NCBI RefSeq assembly: GCF_007992835.1
Contig: NZ_BKBA01000009.1
Coordinates: forward strand, 1 to 64,000
Length of the DNA stretch: 64,000 nucleotides
Origin: Knoellia locipacati
Lineage (GTDB): Bacteria > Actinomycetota > Actinomycetes > Actinomycetales > Dermatophilaceae
Reading direction: 5' to 3'
A model generated the notes under the pieces. It was not told the origin of the DNA and did no database searches. It saw nothing but the letters and a program-made list of their open reading frames with translations. The position numbers and the translations under genes were made by a program. Each line of letters starts with the position of its first letter. Position 1 is the first letter of the stretch. Positions 8,833 to 17,850 of the stretch are shown here, piece by piece.

Positions 8833-9683
8833 GCCGACGTCCCGTCGTCGCCGCCCTCGTCGCCGCGGCGACAGCGGGGGGCCTCTCCGCGCTGCGCCGT
8901 TCGCTGCCCGAGGGCCTGCGCGCTCCGTGGGACCGGACGAACCACGCCGGGGACACGGTCACCCTGCTCGAAGGACCGATCCTCGCGGTCGCCGCTGCGG
9001 CCGGTGCGGTGGCAGGTGGGTCCCCCTCCGCACCCGGCGTCGTCGCGAGCCTGGGCTCGGCGGCGTTCGGCGCCCTCGACGACCTCGCCGGGGACTCCGC
9101 GAGCAAGGGCTTCAAGGGCCACCTCGGCGCGCTCGCCCGGGGCGAGGTGACCACCGGCGCCGTGAAAATCGTCGGGATCGGCGCGACCGGCCTCGTGGCC
9201 GCGGCGCTCGCCGACCGGCGCTCAGGACGTGGGGCCGCACTCCGCTCCGGACACGGCTCAGCACCCGGCGTGTTGGCGACCCTCGTGGGCGGCGCCGCCA
9301 TCGCGGGCGCCGCCAACCTCGCCAACCTCTTCGACCTGCGACCGGGGCGCACGCTCAAGGTCACGGCCGTGGCCGGTCTCCCCGCGCTGCTCCCGCCCGG
9401 AGCGGCCGGTGCCGCGACGGCCGCGGCCGCGCTCGGTGCCGCAGCAGGGATCCTGCCCGACGACCTCGCCGGCCGCTCGATGCTTGGCGACACCGGGGCC
9501 AACGCCGCCGGTGCCCTCGTCGGGCTCGCGATCGTCGAGCGCACCGGGCTGCGGGGCCGGCTGGCCGTCCTCGCGGTGACCGCCGGGCTCACCGTCCTGT
9601 CGGAGAAGGTCTCGTTCAGCAAGGTCATCGAGGGCAACGACGTTCTGCGCCGCCTCGACGCACTCGGGCGACCGAAGCGATGA
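8829..9683 (+). CDS. Degenerate MraY/WecA-like polytopic membrane protein
   Basis: The product is 284 aa with several hydrophobic Ala/Gly/Val helices. Two motifs recall polyprenyl-phosphate sugar-phosphate transferases (MraY/WecA superfamily): GALDDLAGD near residue 80 and SMLGDTGANAAGALVGLA near residue 220. It is shorter than MraY (about 360 aa) and lacks some loops, so catalysis is uncertain. It sits between steB and murJ with 4-nt overlaps on both sides, in a row of envelope genes, which supports a lipid-linked sugar or wall role (inference). Confidence 0.75.
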   Translation: MSRRPVVAALVAAATAGGLSALRRSLPEGLRAPWDRTNHAGDTVTLLEGPILAVAAAAGAVAGGSPSAPGVVASLGSAAFGALDDLAGDSASKGFKGHLGALARGEVTTGAVKIVGIGATGLVAAALADRRSGRGAALRSGHGSAPGVLATLVGGAAIAGAANLANLFDLRPGRTLKVTAVAGLPALLPPGAAGAATAAAALGAAAGILPDDLAGRSMLGDTGANAAGALVGLAIVERTGLRGRLAVLAVTAGLTVLSEKVSFSKVIEGNDVLRRLDALGRPKR

Positions 9684-11308
9684 GCGCCCGCCGGGCCGCG
9701 GCTGGCATCGCCGGTGCCGCGGGACTCATCGCCGTCACGACCCTTTTCGCCCGCTTCGCCGGCGTCGCGAGGATCTTCGTCTTCGCGGACTCGGTGCGCG
9801 CACGAGGGGTCGGCGAGGTCTACCAGAGCGTCAACGCCCTGCCCAACGTCCTGTTCGAGGTCGCGGCCGGCGGCATCCTCGCCGCGGTCGCGGTCCCGCT
9901 CATCGCCCACTGGCTCGGCGCGGGGGAGCGAGAGCGAGCCGACGGCATCGCCTCGGTCCTGCTCACGTGGGCGCTGGTCGTGCTCGTCCCGCTGGCCCTC
10001 CTGCTCTGGGTCGCCGCTCCGGCGATCTCCGGGCTCATGGTCGAGGACTTCGACCCGCAGGCCCGCGAGGTCGGTGCCCGGCTGCTCCGCATCTTCGCGA
10101 TCCAGCTGCCCCTCTACGGCATCGGCATCATCCTCACCGGACTCCTCCAGGCGCACCGCCGCTTCCTCATGGCCGCCCTCGCGCCGCTGCTGTCGTCGGT
10201 CGTCGTCCTCGGGTCCTACCTCTGGTACGGCTCCCTCACCGACGGCGAGACCGCGCCCTCCCGGGTGGGCGACGACGCGCTCACGGTGCTCGGGTGGGGG
10301 ACGACCCTCGGCGTCGTCGCCCTCTCGCTGCCGCTCGTCGTCCCGGCCCTGCGCACCGGCTGGCGGTGGCGCCCCTCGCTGCGCCTGGCACCCAGCGACG
10401 CCAAGCGGATCGGCGGCCTCGCCGGTGCCGGCATCGTCGCCCTGCTCGCGCAGCAGGCCGCCGTCCTGGCGACGATGTGGCTCACGAACCACAGTGGGGA
10501 CCGTGGGGCGTTCCCGGTCTACCAGTACGTCCAGGCCGTCTACGTCCTCCCGTATGCCGTCCTCGCCGTCCCCGTGGCCGTCAGCGCCTTCCCGGCGCTC
10601 GCCTCCCGGACCGGCGCGGGCGAGGAGGTCGGCGCCACGCTGGCCCGGGCCCTGCGCGGGGTGCTCGTCCTCACCGGCCTGTCCGTCGGTGTCCTGCTCG
10701 CCGCCGCACCGGCGATCGGGGCCTTCTTCCAGCTGCTCGACAGCCGCCGTGGCGACGCCGGCTCGAGCCCCGCGTCCCTGTCGGCGATGTCGGGTGCCCT
10801 CGTCACCTATGCACCGGGCCTCGTCGGGTTCGGCCTCACCGCCCTGCTCACCCGGGCGCTCTACGTCAAGGGCCGGCCGCTGCACGCCGCGCTCGCGGTC
10901 GCCGCGGGCTGGCTGGTCGCCATGCTCCCGATCGCCGTCGTCGGGCCGGACCAGGGACCCGGGGCCACCCTGCGTGCGCTCGGTCTCGCGTCCTCGCTGG
11001 GCATGACTCTGTCGGGCGTGCTCCTCTGCCTGCTCGTCCGTCGGGAGTGGGGCGAGGACGCCACCCGTGGCGCCGCCCGCACGACCGGGGCCCTCGTGGT
11101 CGCCGCAGCGGTGGCCCTCGGTGTGGGTGACCTCGTCACGCACGGCAGGGCACTCGACGACCTGGTCGAGGTGCTCGTGGTCGGCGTGGCCGCGGGCGCC
11201 GCGGCCCTCGTCGCGGGGCTGGTCGTCCTGGGCTGGGCCGACCGCGAGATGATGGGCGACGTCCTGCGCCGCGGCAGGGCCCGCCGCAGGGGAGGAGAGG
11301 CGTCATGA
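9680..11308 (+). CDS. murJ: Lipid II flippase MurJ (MviN)
   Basis: The product is 542 aa with about 14 predicted transmembrane helices. MOP-superfamily features include the N-terminal TTLFARFAGVARIFVFAD, FEVAAGGILAAVAVPL in helix 2 and LLRIFAIQLPLYGIGIILTG. MurJ moves lipid II across the membrane for peptidoglycan synthesis. This copy has no long C-terminal pseudokinase extension such as that of mycobacterial MviN; another MurJ-like gene elsewhere is possible. The ATG overlaps the upstream stop and the 3' end overlaps the glycosyltransferase. Confidence 0.9.
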   Translation: MSARRAAAGIAGAAGLIAVTTLFARFAGVARIFVFADSVRARGVGEVYQSVNALPNVLFEVAAGGILAAVAVPLIAHWLGAGERERADGIASVLLTWALVVLVPLALLLWVAAPAISGLMVEDFDPQAREVGARLLRIFAIQLPLYGIGIILTGLLQAHRRFLMAALAPLLSSVVVLGSYLWYGSLTDGETAPSRVGDDALTVLGWGTTLGVVALSLPLVVPALRTGWRWRPSLRLAPSDAKRIGGLAGAGIVALLAQQAAVLATMWLTNHSGDRGAFPVYQYVQAVYVLPYAVLAVPVAVSAFPALASRTGAGEEVGATLARALRGVLVLTGLSVGVLLAAAPAIGAFFQLLDSRRGDAGSSPASLSAMSGALVTYAPGLVGFGLTALLTRALYVKGRPLHAALAVAAGWLVAMLPIAVVGPDQGPGATLRALGLASSLGMTLSGVLLCLLVRREWGEDATRGAARTTGALVVAAAVALGVGDLVTHGRALDDLVEVLVVGVAAGAAALVAGLVVLGWADREMMGDVLRRGRARRRGGEAS

Positions 11309-12387
11309 GGGTCGCACTGGTCATGGGGACGAGCGCCGGTGGCACCGGCCGCCACGTCCACGACATCGTCAGCGGGCTGGTGGGCGCCGGTCACGACGTC
11401 GTCGTGCTCGCTCCCGCCGGGGAGCTCGACCAGTTCGCCTACGCCGCCACGGGCGCCGCGACCGTCGAGCTCGCCGTCTCGGACCGACCCCACCCGGTGC
11501 GGGACGCGCAGGCGCTCGCGGTGCTGCGCAGGGTCTGCGGCGGCGCCGACGTCGTCCACGCGCACGGCGCACGGGTCGGGGCCCTCGCGACCGCCGCCCT
11601 CGTCGGCCAGGCCGTCCCCCTCGTCGTCACGCTGCACAACGCCTCGCCCGGCGGAGGTTTGTCCGGGCGCATCCACGCGGTGCTCGAGCGCGTCGTCGCC
11701 CGTGGCTCCGACCTCGTGCTCGGTGTCTCGGCCGACATCGTCCAGACCCAGCGCAGGCTCGGCGCCCGGCGGGCCGAGCTCGCGGTCATCGCGGCGCCGC
11801 CGCCCGCCGCCGTCGGCCGTGACCGCTGGGCCGTCCGCCGCGACCTCGGCATCGACCCACGCACGATGCTGCTCGTGACGGTCGCCCGGCTCGCGCCGCA
11901 GAAGGACCTCGACCTCCTCGTCGACGCCGTCGCCGAGATGCTCGAACGCCACGACATCGACGTCGTCGCCGCCGTGGCGGGGGGCGGGCCCGACAAGGAG
12001 CGTCTCCAGGCCCGGATCGACGACAAGCGCGTCCCGGTGCGGCTGCTCGGCCACCGCAGCGACGTCGCCGACCTCATCGCCGCCGCCGACGCCGTCGTCT
12101 CGACGGCGCGCTGGGAGGGGCAGCCCGTGGGGCTCCAGGAGGCTCTGCACGCGGGCGCCGCCATCGTCGCCACGGATGCCGGTGGCACCGGAGCGGTCGT
12201 CGGCGACGCCGCAATCCTCGTGCCGGTGGGTGACGTGGCCTCGATGGCGCGTGCGCTCACCGACGTCCTGCTGCACGGCGCGGTCCGCGACGACCTGCGT
12301 TCCCGGGCCATCGCCCGTGGAGGTGAGCTCCCCACGAGCGCGGATGCGCTCGAGGCCGCGCTCACGGCATACCGGTCCGTCCTCTGA
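11305..12387 (+). CDS. GT4-family glycosyltransferase
   Basis: The product is 360 aa with two Rossmann domains (GT-B fold). The N-terminal part has a glycine-rich loop MGTSAGGTGRHVHDIVSG and DVVHAHGAR. The C-terminal part has VARLAPQKDLDLLVDAV, a donor-binding region EGQPVGLQEALHAGAAIVAT, and GGTGAVVGDAAILVPVGD. Substrates are unknown; the neighbours murJ and the MraY-like gene suggest a cell-envelope sugar (inference). ATG 11305 overlaps the murJ stop and is preceded by GGAGAGG. Confidence 0.88.
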   Translation: MRVALVMGTSAGGTGRHVHDIVSGLVGAGHDVVVLAPAGELDQFAYAATGAATVELAVSDRPHPVRDAQALAVLRRVCGGADVVHAHGARVGALATAALVGQAVPLVVTLHNASPGGGLSGRIHAVLERVVARGSDLVLGVSADIVQTQRRLGARRAELAVIAAPPPAAVGRDRWAVRRDLGIDPRTMLLVTVARLAPQKDLDLLVDAVAEMLERHDIDVVAAVAGGGPDKERLQARIDDKRVPVRLLGHRSDVADLIAAADAVVSTARWEGQPVGLQEALHAGAAIVATDAGGTGAVVGDAAILVPVGDVASMARALTDVLLHGAVRDDLRSRAIARGGELPTSADALEAALTAYRSVL

Positions 12388-12448
12388 GACGGGGCGCTTC
12401 GCGAGCCGGCTCCGGAGAGTCGTGGTGAGCCACCCCCTGCCGATGACG

Positions 12449-12454
12449 TATTGT
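12449..12454 (+). promoter_or_regulatory. -10 box of a leaderless pyrG transcript
   Basis: TATTGT lies 8 nt before the GTG at 12463, so the transcript probably starts at or next to the start codon. No ribosome site precedes the GTG, which fits leaderless translation. Confidence 0.6.
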
Positions 12455-12462
12455 TGAAGCCC

Positions 12463-14172
12463 GTGGTGGCTCAGACGAAACAGATCTTCGTGACCGGAGG
12501 CGTCGCCTCTTCGCTCGGCAAGGGCCTCACGGCATCCAGCCTCGGATTCCTGCTCAGGGCACGCGGTCTCCGCGTGACGATGCAGAAGCTCGACCCCTAT
12601 CTCAACGTCGACCCCGGGACGATGAACCCGTTCCAGCACGGCGAGGTCTTCGTGACCGACGACGGCGCCGAGACCGACCTCGACGTGGGGCACTACGAGC
12701 GCTTCCTCGACCGCAACCTCGTGGGCAAGGCCAACGTGACGACCGGTCAGGTCTACAACCAGGTCATCGCCAAGGAGCGCCGCGGCGAGTACCTCGGTGA
12801 CACGGTCCAGGTGATCCCGCACATCACCAACGAGATCAAGGAGCGCATGCGCGCGCAGGCCGCCGGTGCGCCCGGCGTCGACGACCGCGAGGCGCCCGAC
12901 ATCATCATCACCGAGATCGGTGGCACCGTCGGCGACATCGAGTCGCTGCCGTTCCTCGAGGCCGCCCGTCAGGTGCGCCACGACCTCGGCCGCGACAACG
13001 TGTTCTTCCTCCACGTCTCGCTCGTGCCCTACCTCGCGCCGAGCGGTGAGCTCAAGACCAAGCCGACGCAGCACTCTGTCGCGGCCCTGCGCCAGGTCGG
13101 CATCCAGCCCGATGCCCTTGTCCTCAGGGCGGATCGGGACATCCCCGATCCGATCAAGCGCAAGATCTCGCTCATGTGCGACGTCGACACCGAGGGCGTC
13201 GCCGCCTGCGTCGACGCGCCGAGCATCTACGACATCCCCAAGGTCCTGCACCGCGAGGGGCTCGACGCCTACGTCATCCGCCGCCTTGGTCTGACCTTCC
13301 GTGACGTCGACTGGACCGACTGGGACCGGCTGCTCGGCCGGGTCCACAACCCGGAGCACCGGGTCGAGGTCGCGCTCGTCGGCAAGTACATCGACCTGCC
13401 CGACGCCTACCTCTCGGTCACCGAGGCGCTGCGCGCCGGCGGCTTCCACCACGACGCCAAGGTCGCCATCCGCTGGGTCGCCAGCGACGAGTGCCAGACC
13501 GCTACCGGTGCCCAGAAGGCCCTCGGCGGCGTCGACGCGGTCCTCGTCCCCGGCGGCTTCGGCGTCCGCGGCATCGAGGGCAAGCTCGGCGCGCTCACCT
13601 GGGCGCGTGAGCACCGCGTCCCGACGCTCGGCATCTGCCTCGGTCTGCAGTGCATGGTCATCGAGTACGCCCGCAACGTCGCCGGCATCGAGGGCGCGAG
13701 CTCCACCGAGTTCGACCCCGAGACGCCGGCCCCGGTCGTCGCGACGATGGAGGAGCAGAAGGCGTTCGTCGAGGGCGCGGGTGACTTGGGTGGCACGATG
13801 CGCCTCGGATCGCAGCGCGCCGACCTGCGCGAGGGCTCCGTCGTCGCCGAGGTCTACGGCGCGACGAGCGCCGACGAGCGGCACCGCCACCGCTACGAGG
13901 TCAACGAGTCCTACCGCGAGCAGCTCGAGTCCGCGGGTCTCGTCATCTCCGGCACGCACCCCGAGCTCGGCCTCGTCGAGTTCGTCGAGCTGGCCCGCGA
14001 GGAGCACCCCTACTACGTCGCGACCCAGGCCCACCCCGAGTTCAAGTCGCGCCCGACGCGGGCCCACCCGCTGTTCGCCGGGCTCATCGGTGCCGCCATC
14101 GAGGAGCAGCGTGCCGCGCGGCTCGTCGAGGTCGAGCGGCCGAAGGTGCCCGTGGAGGCCGACGCCCCGTGA
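12463..14172 (+). CDS. pyrG: CTP synthase
   Basis: The product is 569 aa. It converts UTP to CTP using glutamine and ATP. The synthetase domain starts with [20 protein letters not shown]. The glutaminase domain has the nucleophile Cys in [17 protein letters not shown], and the triad His-Glu in THPELGLVE. Starts at GTG 12463 or 12466 differ by one Val; the -10 position favours 12463. In-frame TTG codons at 12451/12454 lie inside the -10 box and are rejected. It lies downstream of steAB and next to a NUDIX gene, as in mycobacteria. Confidence 0.96.
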   Translation: MVAQTKQIFVTGGVASSLGKGLTASSLGFLLRARGLRVTMQKLDPYLNVDPGTMNPFQHGEVFVTDDGAETDLDVGHYERFLDRNLVGKANVTTGQVYNQVIAKERRGEYLGDTVQVIPHITNEIKERMRAQAAGAPGVDDREAPDIIITEIGGTVGDIESLPFLEAARQVRHDLGRDNVFFLHVSLVPYLAPSGELKTKPTQHSVAALRQVGIQPDALVLRADRDIPDPIKRKISLMCDVDTEGVAACVDAPSIYDIPKVLHREGLDAYVIRRLGLTFRDVDWTDWDRLLGRVHNPEHRVEVALVGKYIDLPDAYLSVTEALRAGGFHHDAKVAIRWVASDECQTATGAQKALGGVDAVLVPGGFGVRGIEGKLGALTWAREHRVPTLGICLGLQCMVIEYARNVAGIEGASSTEFDPETPAPVVATMEEQKAFVEGAGDLGGTMRLGSQRADLREGSVVAEVYGATSADERHRHRYEVNESYREQLESAGLVISGTHPELGLVEFVELAREEHPYYVATQAHPEFKSRPTRAHPLFAGLIGAAIEEQRAARLVEVERPKVPVEADAP

Positions 14173-14858
14173 CCCCGCAGCGCCTCGCCGACGAGCACGA
14201 CCCGCAGCCGGTGCGGCGCAGCGAGGTCGTCGTGGAGGGGCGCGTCTGGGACGTCGTGCGCGACGAGGTCGACCTGGGTGACGCGGGCACGCACGTGCGT
14301 GAGTACGTCCGCCACCCGGGGGCCGTCGCCGTCGTCGCGCTCGACGGACAGGGGCGCATCTGCCTCGTCCAGCAGTACCGCCACCCCATCCGGGCCCGCG
14401 ACTGGGAGGTCCCGGCAGGGCTCCTCGACGTCCCGGGGGAGCCGCCGTGGGAGGCCGCGGCGCGCGAGCTGCACGAGGAGGCCGACCTCGTGGCGGGCCG
14501 CCTCGACGTGCTCGTCGACCTCCACCCGTCGCCCGGTGGGCTCGACGAGGCGATCCGGGTCTTCCTCGCCCGCGACACCACACCCGTCCCCGAGCACGAG
14601 CGTCACGTCCGCGAGGCCGAGGAGCTCGGTATGCCGTGCGTCTGGGTCCCGCTCGACGACGTGGTCCAGGCCGCGCTCGAGGGGCGCCTCCAGAACGGCG
14701 TGCTCGTCGCGGCCGCCCTCGCGGCCAAGGTGTCGCAGGCCCGGGGGTTCGACACCCTCCGCCCGCACGACGTCCCGTGGCCGCAGCGCCCGACGTCGGT
14801 GCAAACGGCGCCCGCGGAGCCAGCGCCTGCGGACCCGGCGCCTGCGGAGGACGCGTGA
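14169..14858 (+). CDS. NUDIX hydrolase, ADP-ribose pyrophosphatase-like
   Basis: The product is 229 aa. The NUDIX box runs through [20 protein letters not shown], followed by EADLV, with the metal-binding REL-x-EE core intact. An N-terminal strand region precedes it and a Pro/Ala-rich tail of about 25 residues ends the protein. The architecture matches ADP-ribose pyrophosphatases of the NudF type, which hydrolyse ADP-ribose to AMP and ribose 5-phosphate. GTG 14169 overlaps the pyrG stop, as in the conserved pyrG-NUDIX pair. The usual next gene, xerD, is absent. Confidence 0.9.
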   Translation: MTPQRLADEHDPQPVRRSEVVVEGRVWDVVRDEVDLGDAGTHVREYVRHPGAVAVVALDGQGRICLVQQYRHPIRARDWEVPAGLLDVPGEPPWEAAARELHEEADLVAGRLDVLVDLHPSPGGLDEAIRVFLARDTTPVPEHERHVREAEELGMPCVWVPLDDVVQAALEGRLQNGVLVAAALAAKVSQARGFDTLRPHDVPWPQRPTSVQTAPAEPAPADPAPAEDA

Positions 14859-15267
14859 TCGGCGGCTCGGCCGGCGGCCCCTGTCCCTGCGGCGGGGTCC
14901 CGCAGGGGGCGCCGCTGGCAGCGTGCTGCGGCCCTACCTCGCCGGCGAGAGCTGGCCCCCCACGCCCGGTGCTGTCATGCGCTCGCGCTACACGGCATAC
15001 GCGGTCGGGGACAGCGACCACCTGTTCCGGACCTGGCACCCCGCCACCCGTCCGGCCGACGTCGACCCCGACCCGGGTCTCACGTGGACGGGTCTGGACG
15101 TGTTCTCCGAGTCCGGCGACGAGACCGAGGGCGTTGTCGAGTTTGCCGCCCACTGGGTGTCCGGTGAGGGTGCGACCCGTCAGCGCGGCATGGTGCGCGA
15201 GCGCAGCACCTTCACCCGTCGGGCCGGGCGCTGGGTCTACCGAGACGGGGTCGCGACCGACCGCTGA
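14855..15267 (+). pseudogene. YchJ/UPF0225-family SEC-C protein gene, frameshifted
   Basis: The first 26 codons from GTG 14855 encode the zinc-binding SEC-C motif (CPCGG...AACCG). The family-typical continuation PYLAGESWPPTPGAVMRSR and TAYAVGDSDHLFRTWHPATR lies in the -1 frame. The break is at GGCCCTAC (14930-14937), where one C appears missing from the expected GGC-CCC-TAC. Read without a shift, the gene gives a 151-residue chimera. A truncated 114-aa protein could start at GTG 14923, but without the metal-binding Cys residues. It may be a true mutation or a homopolymer error in the sequence. GTG 14855 overlaps the NUDIX stop. Confidence 0.85.
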
Positions 15268-15360
15268 GCCGCCCGGGAGTGCCGAGTCCGCACCCCCACC
15301 TGCCGCGTGACGGCCCTGCGTCGCGGCGAATCCGGTTCGTGCCGGAGGGTCGCCCTTCCG

Positions 15361-15366
15361 TAGGAT
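15361..15366 (+). promoter_or_regulatory. -10 box of aspS
   Basis: TAGGAT predicts a start near 15373 and a leader of about 32 nt with GAAGGACC before the GTG at 15405. The same hexamer stands before alaS. No T-box or other leader structure was recognised. The rest of the 137-nt gap holds nothing else that I see. Confidence 0.55.
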
Positions 15367-15404
15367 GACGGCGTTCATCCACCCCCGTCCCGAAGGACCA
15401 CCCC

Positions 15405-17198
15405 GTGCTCCGCACCCATGAGGCCGGCACCCTGCGCGCCGACCACACCAGCTCGACCGTCACGCTCACCGGTTGGGTGGCCAAGCGTCGCGATCACGGC
15501 GGGGTGGCGTTCATCGACCTGCGCGACGCGAGCGGCGTCGTCCAGGTCGTCGCGCGCGACGAGGTCCTCACGGGGGCAGCGCACGACCTGCGCGCCGAGT
15601 TCTGCATCAAGGTGACCGGCGAGGTCATCGCCCGCACCGCCGCCAACGTCAACGCCGACCTCCCCACGGGTGAGGTCGAGGTCGTCGCGTCGGCCATCGA
15701 GGTGCTCGCACCGAGCGCGCCCCTGCCGTTCCAGATCGACGAGCGCGTCACCGTCGGCGAGGAGGCCCGCCTCAAGCACCGCTACCTCGACCTGCGCCGT
15801 CCGGGCTCGTCATCCGCGGGTGCCGCGCTGCGGCTGCGCTCCAAGGTCAACGCCGCTGCCCGCGAGGTGCTCGGCGCGCGCGACTTCGTCGAGATCGAGA
15901 CCCCGACGCTCACCCGCTCGACGCCCGAGGGTGCCCGCGACTTCCTCGTGCCCGCCCGTCTGGCGCCGGGCTCCTGGTACGCCCTGCCGCAGAGCCCGCA
16001 GCTGTTCAAGCAGCTGCTCATGGTCGCCGGCATGGAGCGCTACTACCAGATCGCCCGCTGCTACCGCGACGAGGACTTCCGCGCGGACCGCCAGCCCGAG
16101 TTCACCCAGCTCGACATCGAGATGAGCTTCGTCGAGCAGGCCGACGTGCTCGAGCTCGGCGAGGCCATCGTCAAGCAGGTGTGGCAGCTCATCGGTGTCG
16201 AGCTCGACGCGCCGTTCGAGCAGATGACCTACGCCGACGCGATGAAGCGCTTCGGCTCCGACAAGCCCGACCTGCGCTTCGGCAACGAGCTCGTCGAGTG
16301 CACCGACTACTTCGCGAACACCCCGTTCCGGGTCTTCCAGGCCGAGTACGTCGGCGCCGTCGTCATGCCCGGCGGCGCGAGCCAGCCGCGCAAGCAGCTC
16401 GACGCCTGGCAGGACTGGGCCAAGAGCCGCGGCGCCAAGGGCCTGGCCTACGTCTTCGTCCAGGAGGACGGCGAGCTCGGCGGACCGGTCGCCAAGAACC
16501 TCTCCGACGAGGAGAAGGCCGGACTGGCCGCCCACGTCGGAGCCGAGCCCGGCGACTGCGTCTTCTTCGCCGCGGGCCCCACGAAGTCGTCTCGCGCACT
16601 GCTCGGCGCTGCCCGCCTCGAGATCGGCAAGCGCTGCGAGCTCATCGACGAGGACGCCTGGTCCTTCCTGTGGGTGCTCGACGCACCGCTGTTCGAGCCC
16701 GCCTCCGAGGCCGTCGCCGCCGGTGACGTCGCCGTCGGCGGGGGAGCGTGGACCGCGGTCCACCACGCCTTCACCTCGCCCAAGGCCGAGTTCCTCGACA
16801 CCTTCGACACCGACCCGGGTCCGGCCCTGGCCTACGCCTACGACATGGTCTGCAACGGCAACGAGATCGGTGGCGGGTCGATCCGTATCCACCGCCGCGA
16901 CGTGCAGGAGCGGGTCTTCAAGGTCATGGGCCTGTCCGACGAGGAGGCGCAGGAGAAGTTCGGCTTCCTCCTCGACGCCTTCGCCTTCGGCGCGCCGCCT
17001 CACGGTGGCATCGCGTTCGGCTGGGACCGCATCGTCTCGCTGCTCGCCGGCACCGAGTCGATCCGCGACGTCATCGCCTTCCCCAAGTCCGGTGGCGGCT
17101 ACGACCCGCTCACCGCCGCACCGGCGCCCATCACGCCGGAGCAGCGCAAGGATGCCGGCGTCGACGCCAAGCCCGAGGCCCCCGCCGAGAAGGCCTGA
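15405..17198 (+). CDS. aspS: Aspartate-tRNA ligase
   Basis: The product is 597 aa, the bacterial-type length with a GAD insertion domain. The OB-fold anticodon-binding domain is at residues 1-105 ([20 protein letters not shown]). Class II motif 2 is [20 protein letters not shown] and motif 3 is [14 protein letters not shown]. It charges tRNA-Asp. If the organism lacks AsnRS, the enzyme could also charge tRNA-Asn; this cannot be decided from the window. GTG 15405 is the first start after the promoter. The HAD gene begins 1 nt after the stop. Confidence 0.97.
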   Translation: MLRTHEAGTLRADHTSSTVTLTGWVAKRRDHGGVAFIDLRDASGVVQVVARDEVLTGAAHDLRAEFCIKVTGEVIARTAANVNADLPTGEVEVVASAIEVLAPSAPLPFQIDERVTVGEEARLKHRYLDLRRPGSSSAGAALRLRSKVNAAAREVLGARDFVEIETPTLTRSTPEGARDFLVPARLAPGSWYALPQSPQLFKQLLMVAGMERYYQIARCYRDEDFRADRQPEFTQLDIEMSFVEQADVLELGEAIVKQVWQLIGVELDAPFEQMTYADAMKRFGSDKPDLRFGNELVECTDYFANTPFRVFQAEYVGAVVMPGGASQPRKQLDAWQDWAKSRGAKGLAYVFVQEDGELGGPVAKNLSDEEKAGLAAHVGAEPGDCVFFAAGPTKSSRALLGAARLEIGKRCELIDEDAWSFLWVLDAPLFEPASEAVAAGDVAVGGGAWTAVHHAFTSPKAEFLDTFDTDPGPALAYAYDMVCNGNEIGGGSIRIHRRDVQERVFKVMGLSDEEAQEKFGFLLDAFAFGAPPHGGIAFGWDRIVSLLAGTESIRDVIAFPKSGGGYDPLTAAPAPITPEQRKDAGVDAKPEAPAEKA

Positions 17199-17199
17199 G

Positions 17200-17850
17200 A
17201 TGACGACGGCGGCCGACGTCAGCGTGGATGCCCGGCCGCTGCACTCCGCGCGCCCTGTCCGGGTGATGCTCTGGGACGCCGACGGTGTCCTCCAGCACCC
17301 GCGGCACGAGTGGCGACCCCGTCTCGAGTCGTGGGGAGGCCCGGGCTTCGCCGAAGCCCTCTTCGAGGCCGAGATCCCGGCCCTGCGCGGTGAGGAGCCC
17401 TTCCGGGAGTCGCTCGCGCGGCTGCTGCGAGCGCGCCCTGAGGTCACCGTCGGGGTCGACGACCTCCTCGAGCTCTGGGAGCAGGTCGACCTCGACGACG
17501 CGGCGGTCCGGCTCGTGCGGGAGGTCGCCGGCTCCGGCGTGAGCTGCGCCCTCGCGACGAACCAGCAGGACCACCGCAAAGCGTTCCTGCGTCGCACGTT
17601 CGGCTACGACGAGGTCTTCGCACGCTCCTTCTACTCGTGCGACCTCGGCGCGAGGAAGCCCGAGCCGGAGTACTTCGAGCGGGTGCTCGCCAGCCTGGGC
17701 GTCGCGCCCGAGGACGCCGGCGAGGTCGGCTTCGTCGACGACAGCCTGCCCAACGTCGAGACCGCGCTGGGAATGGGCATCCGCGCCGTCCACCACGACC
17801 CCGCCTCGGGCGTCGACGGGCTGCGGTCCGTGCTGGGATGGTCCACATGA
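17200..17850 (+). CDS. HAD-IA family hydrolase
   Basis: The product is 216 aa. Motif I is MLWDADGVLQHP (Asp nucleophile and acid-base Asp). The threonine of motif II is in ALATNQQ, the lysine is in GARKPEPEYF, and motif IV is VGFVDDSLPNV. A small helical cap lies between motifs I and II, as in HAD subfamily IA. The substrate is unknown. The ATG overlaps nothing upstream but lies 1 nt past the aspS stop; the 3' end overlaps the alarmone synthetase gene by ATGA. Confidence 0.9.
   Translation: MTTAADVSVDARPLHSARPVRVMLWDADGVLQHPRHEWRPRLESWGGPGFAEALFEAEIPALRGEEPFRESLARLLRARPEVTVGVDDLLELWEQVDLDDAAVRLVREVAGSGVSCALATNQQDHRKAFLRRTFGYDEVFARSFYSCDLGARKPEPEYFERVLASLGVAPEDAGEVGFVDDSLPNVETALGMGIRAVHHDPASGVDGLRSVLGWST

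Noticed and set aside
12451-12462. TTG codons as the pyrG start
   Set aside because: They overlap the TATTGT -10 box, would lie before the transcript start, and add residues atypical for CTP synthase.
14925-14940. Programmed -1 frameshifting in the YchJ gene
   Set aside because: No X-XXY-YYZ slippery heptamer and no strong downstream stem were seen; a missing C explains it better.
10861-15378. A 1505-codon open frame on the minus strand
   Set aside because: It lies opposite murJ, the glycosyltransferase, pyrG and the NUDIX gene. Its translation is low-complexity Arg/Gly/Asp/Val, a typical shadow of GC-rich codon bias.
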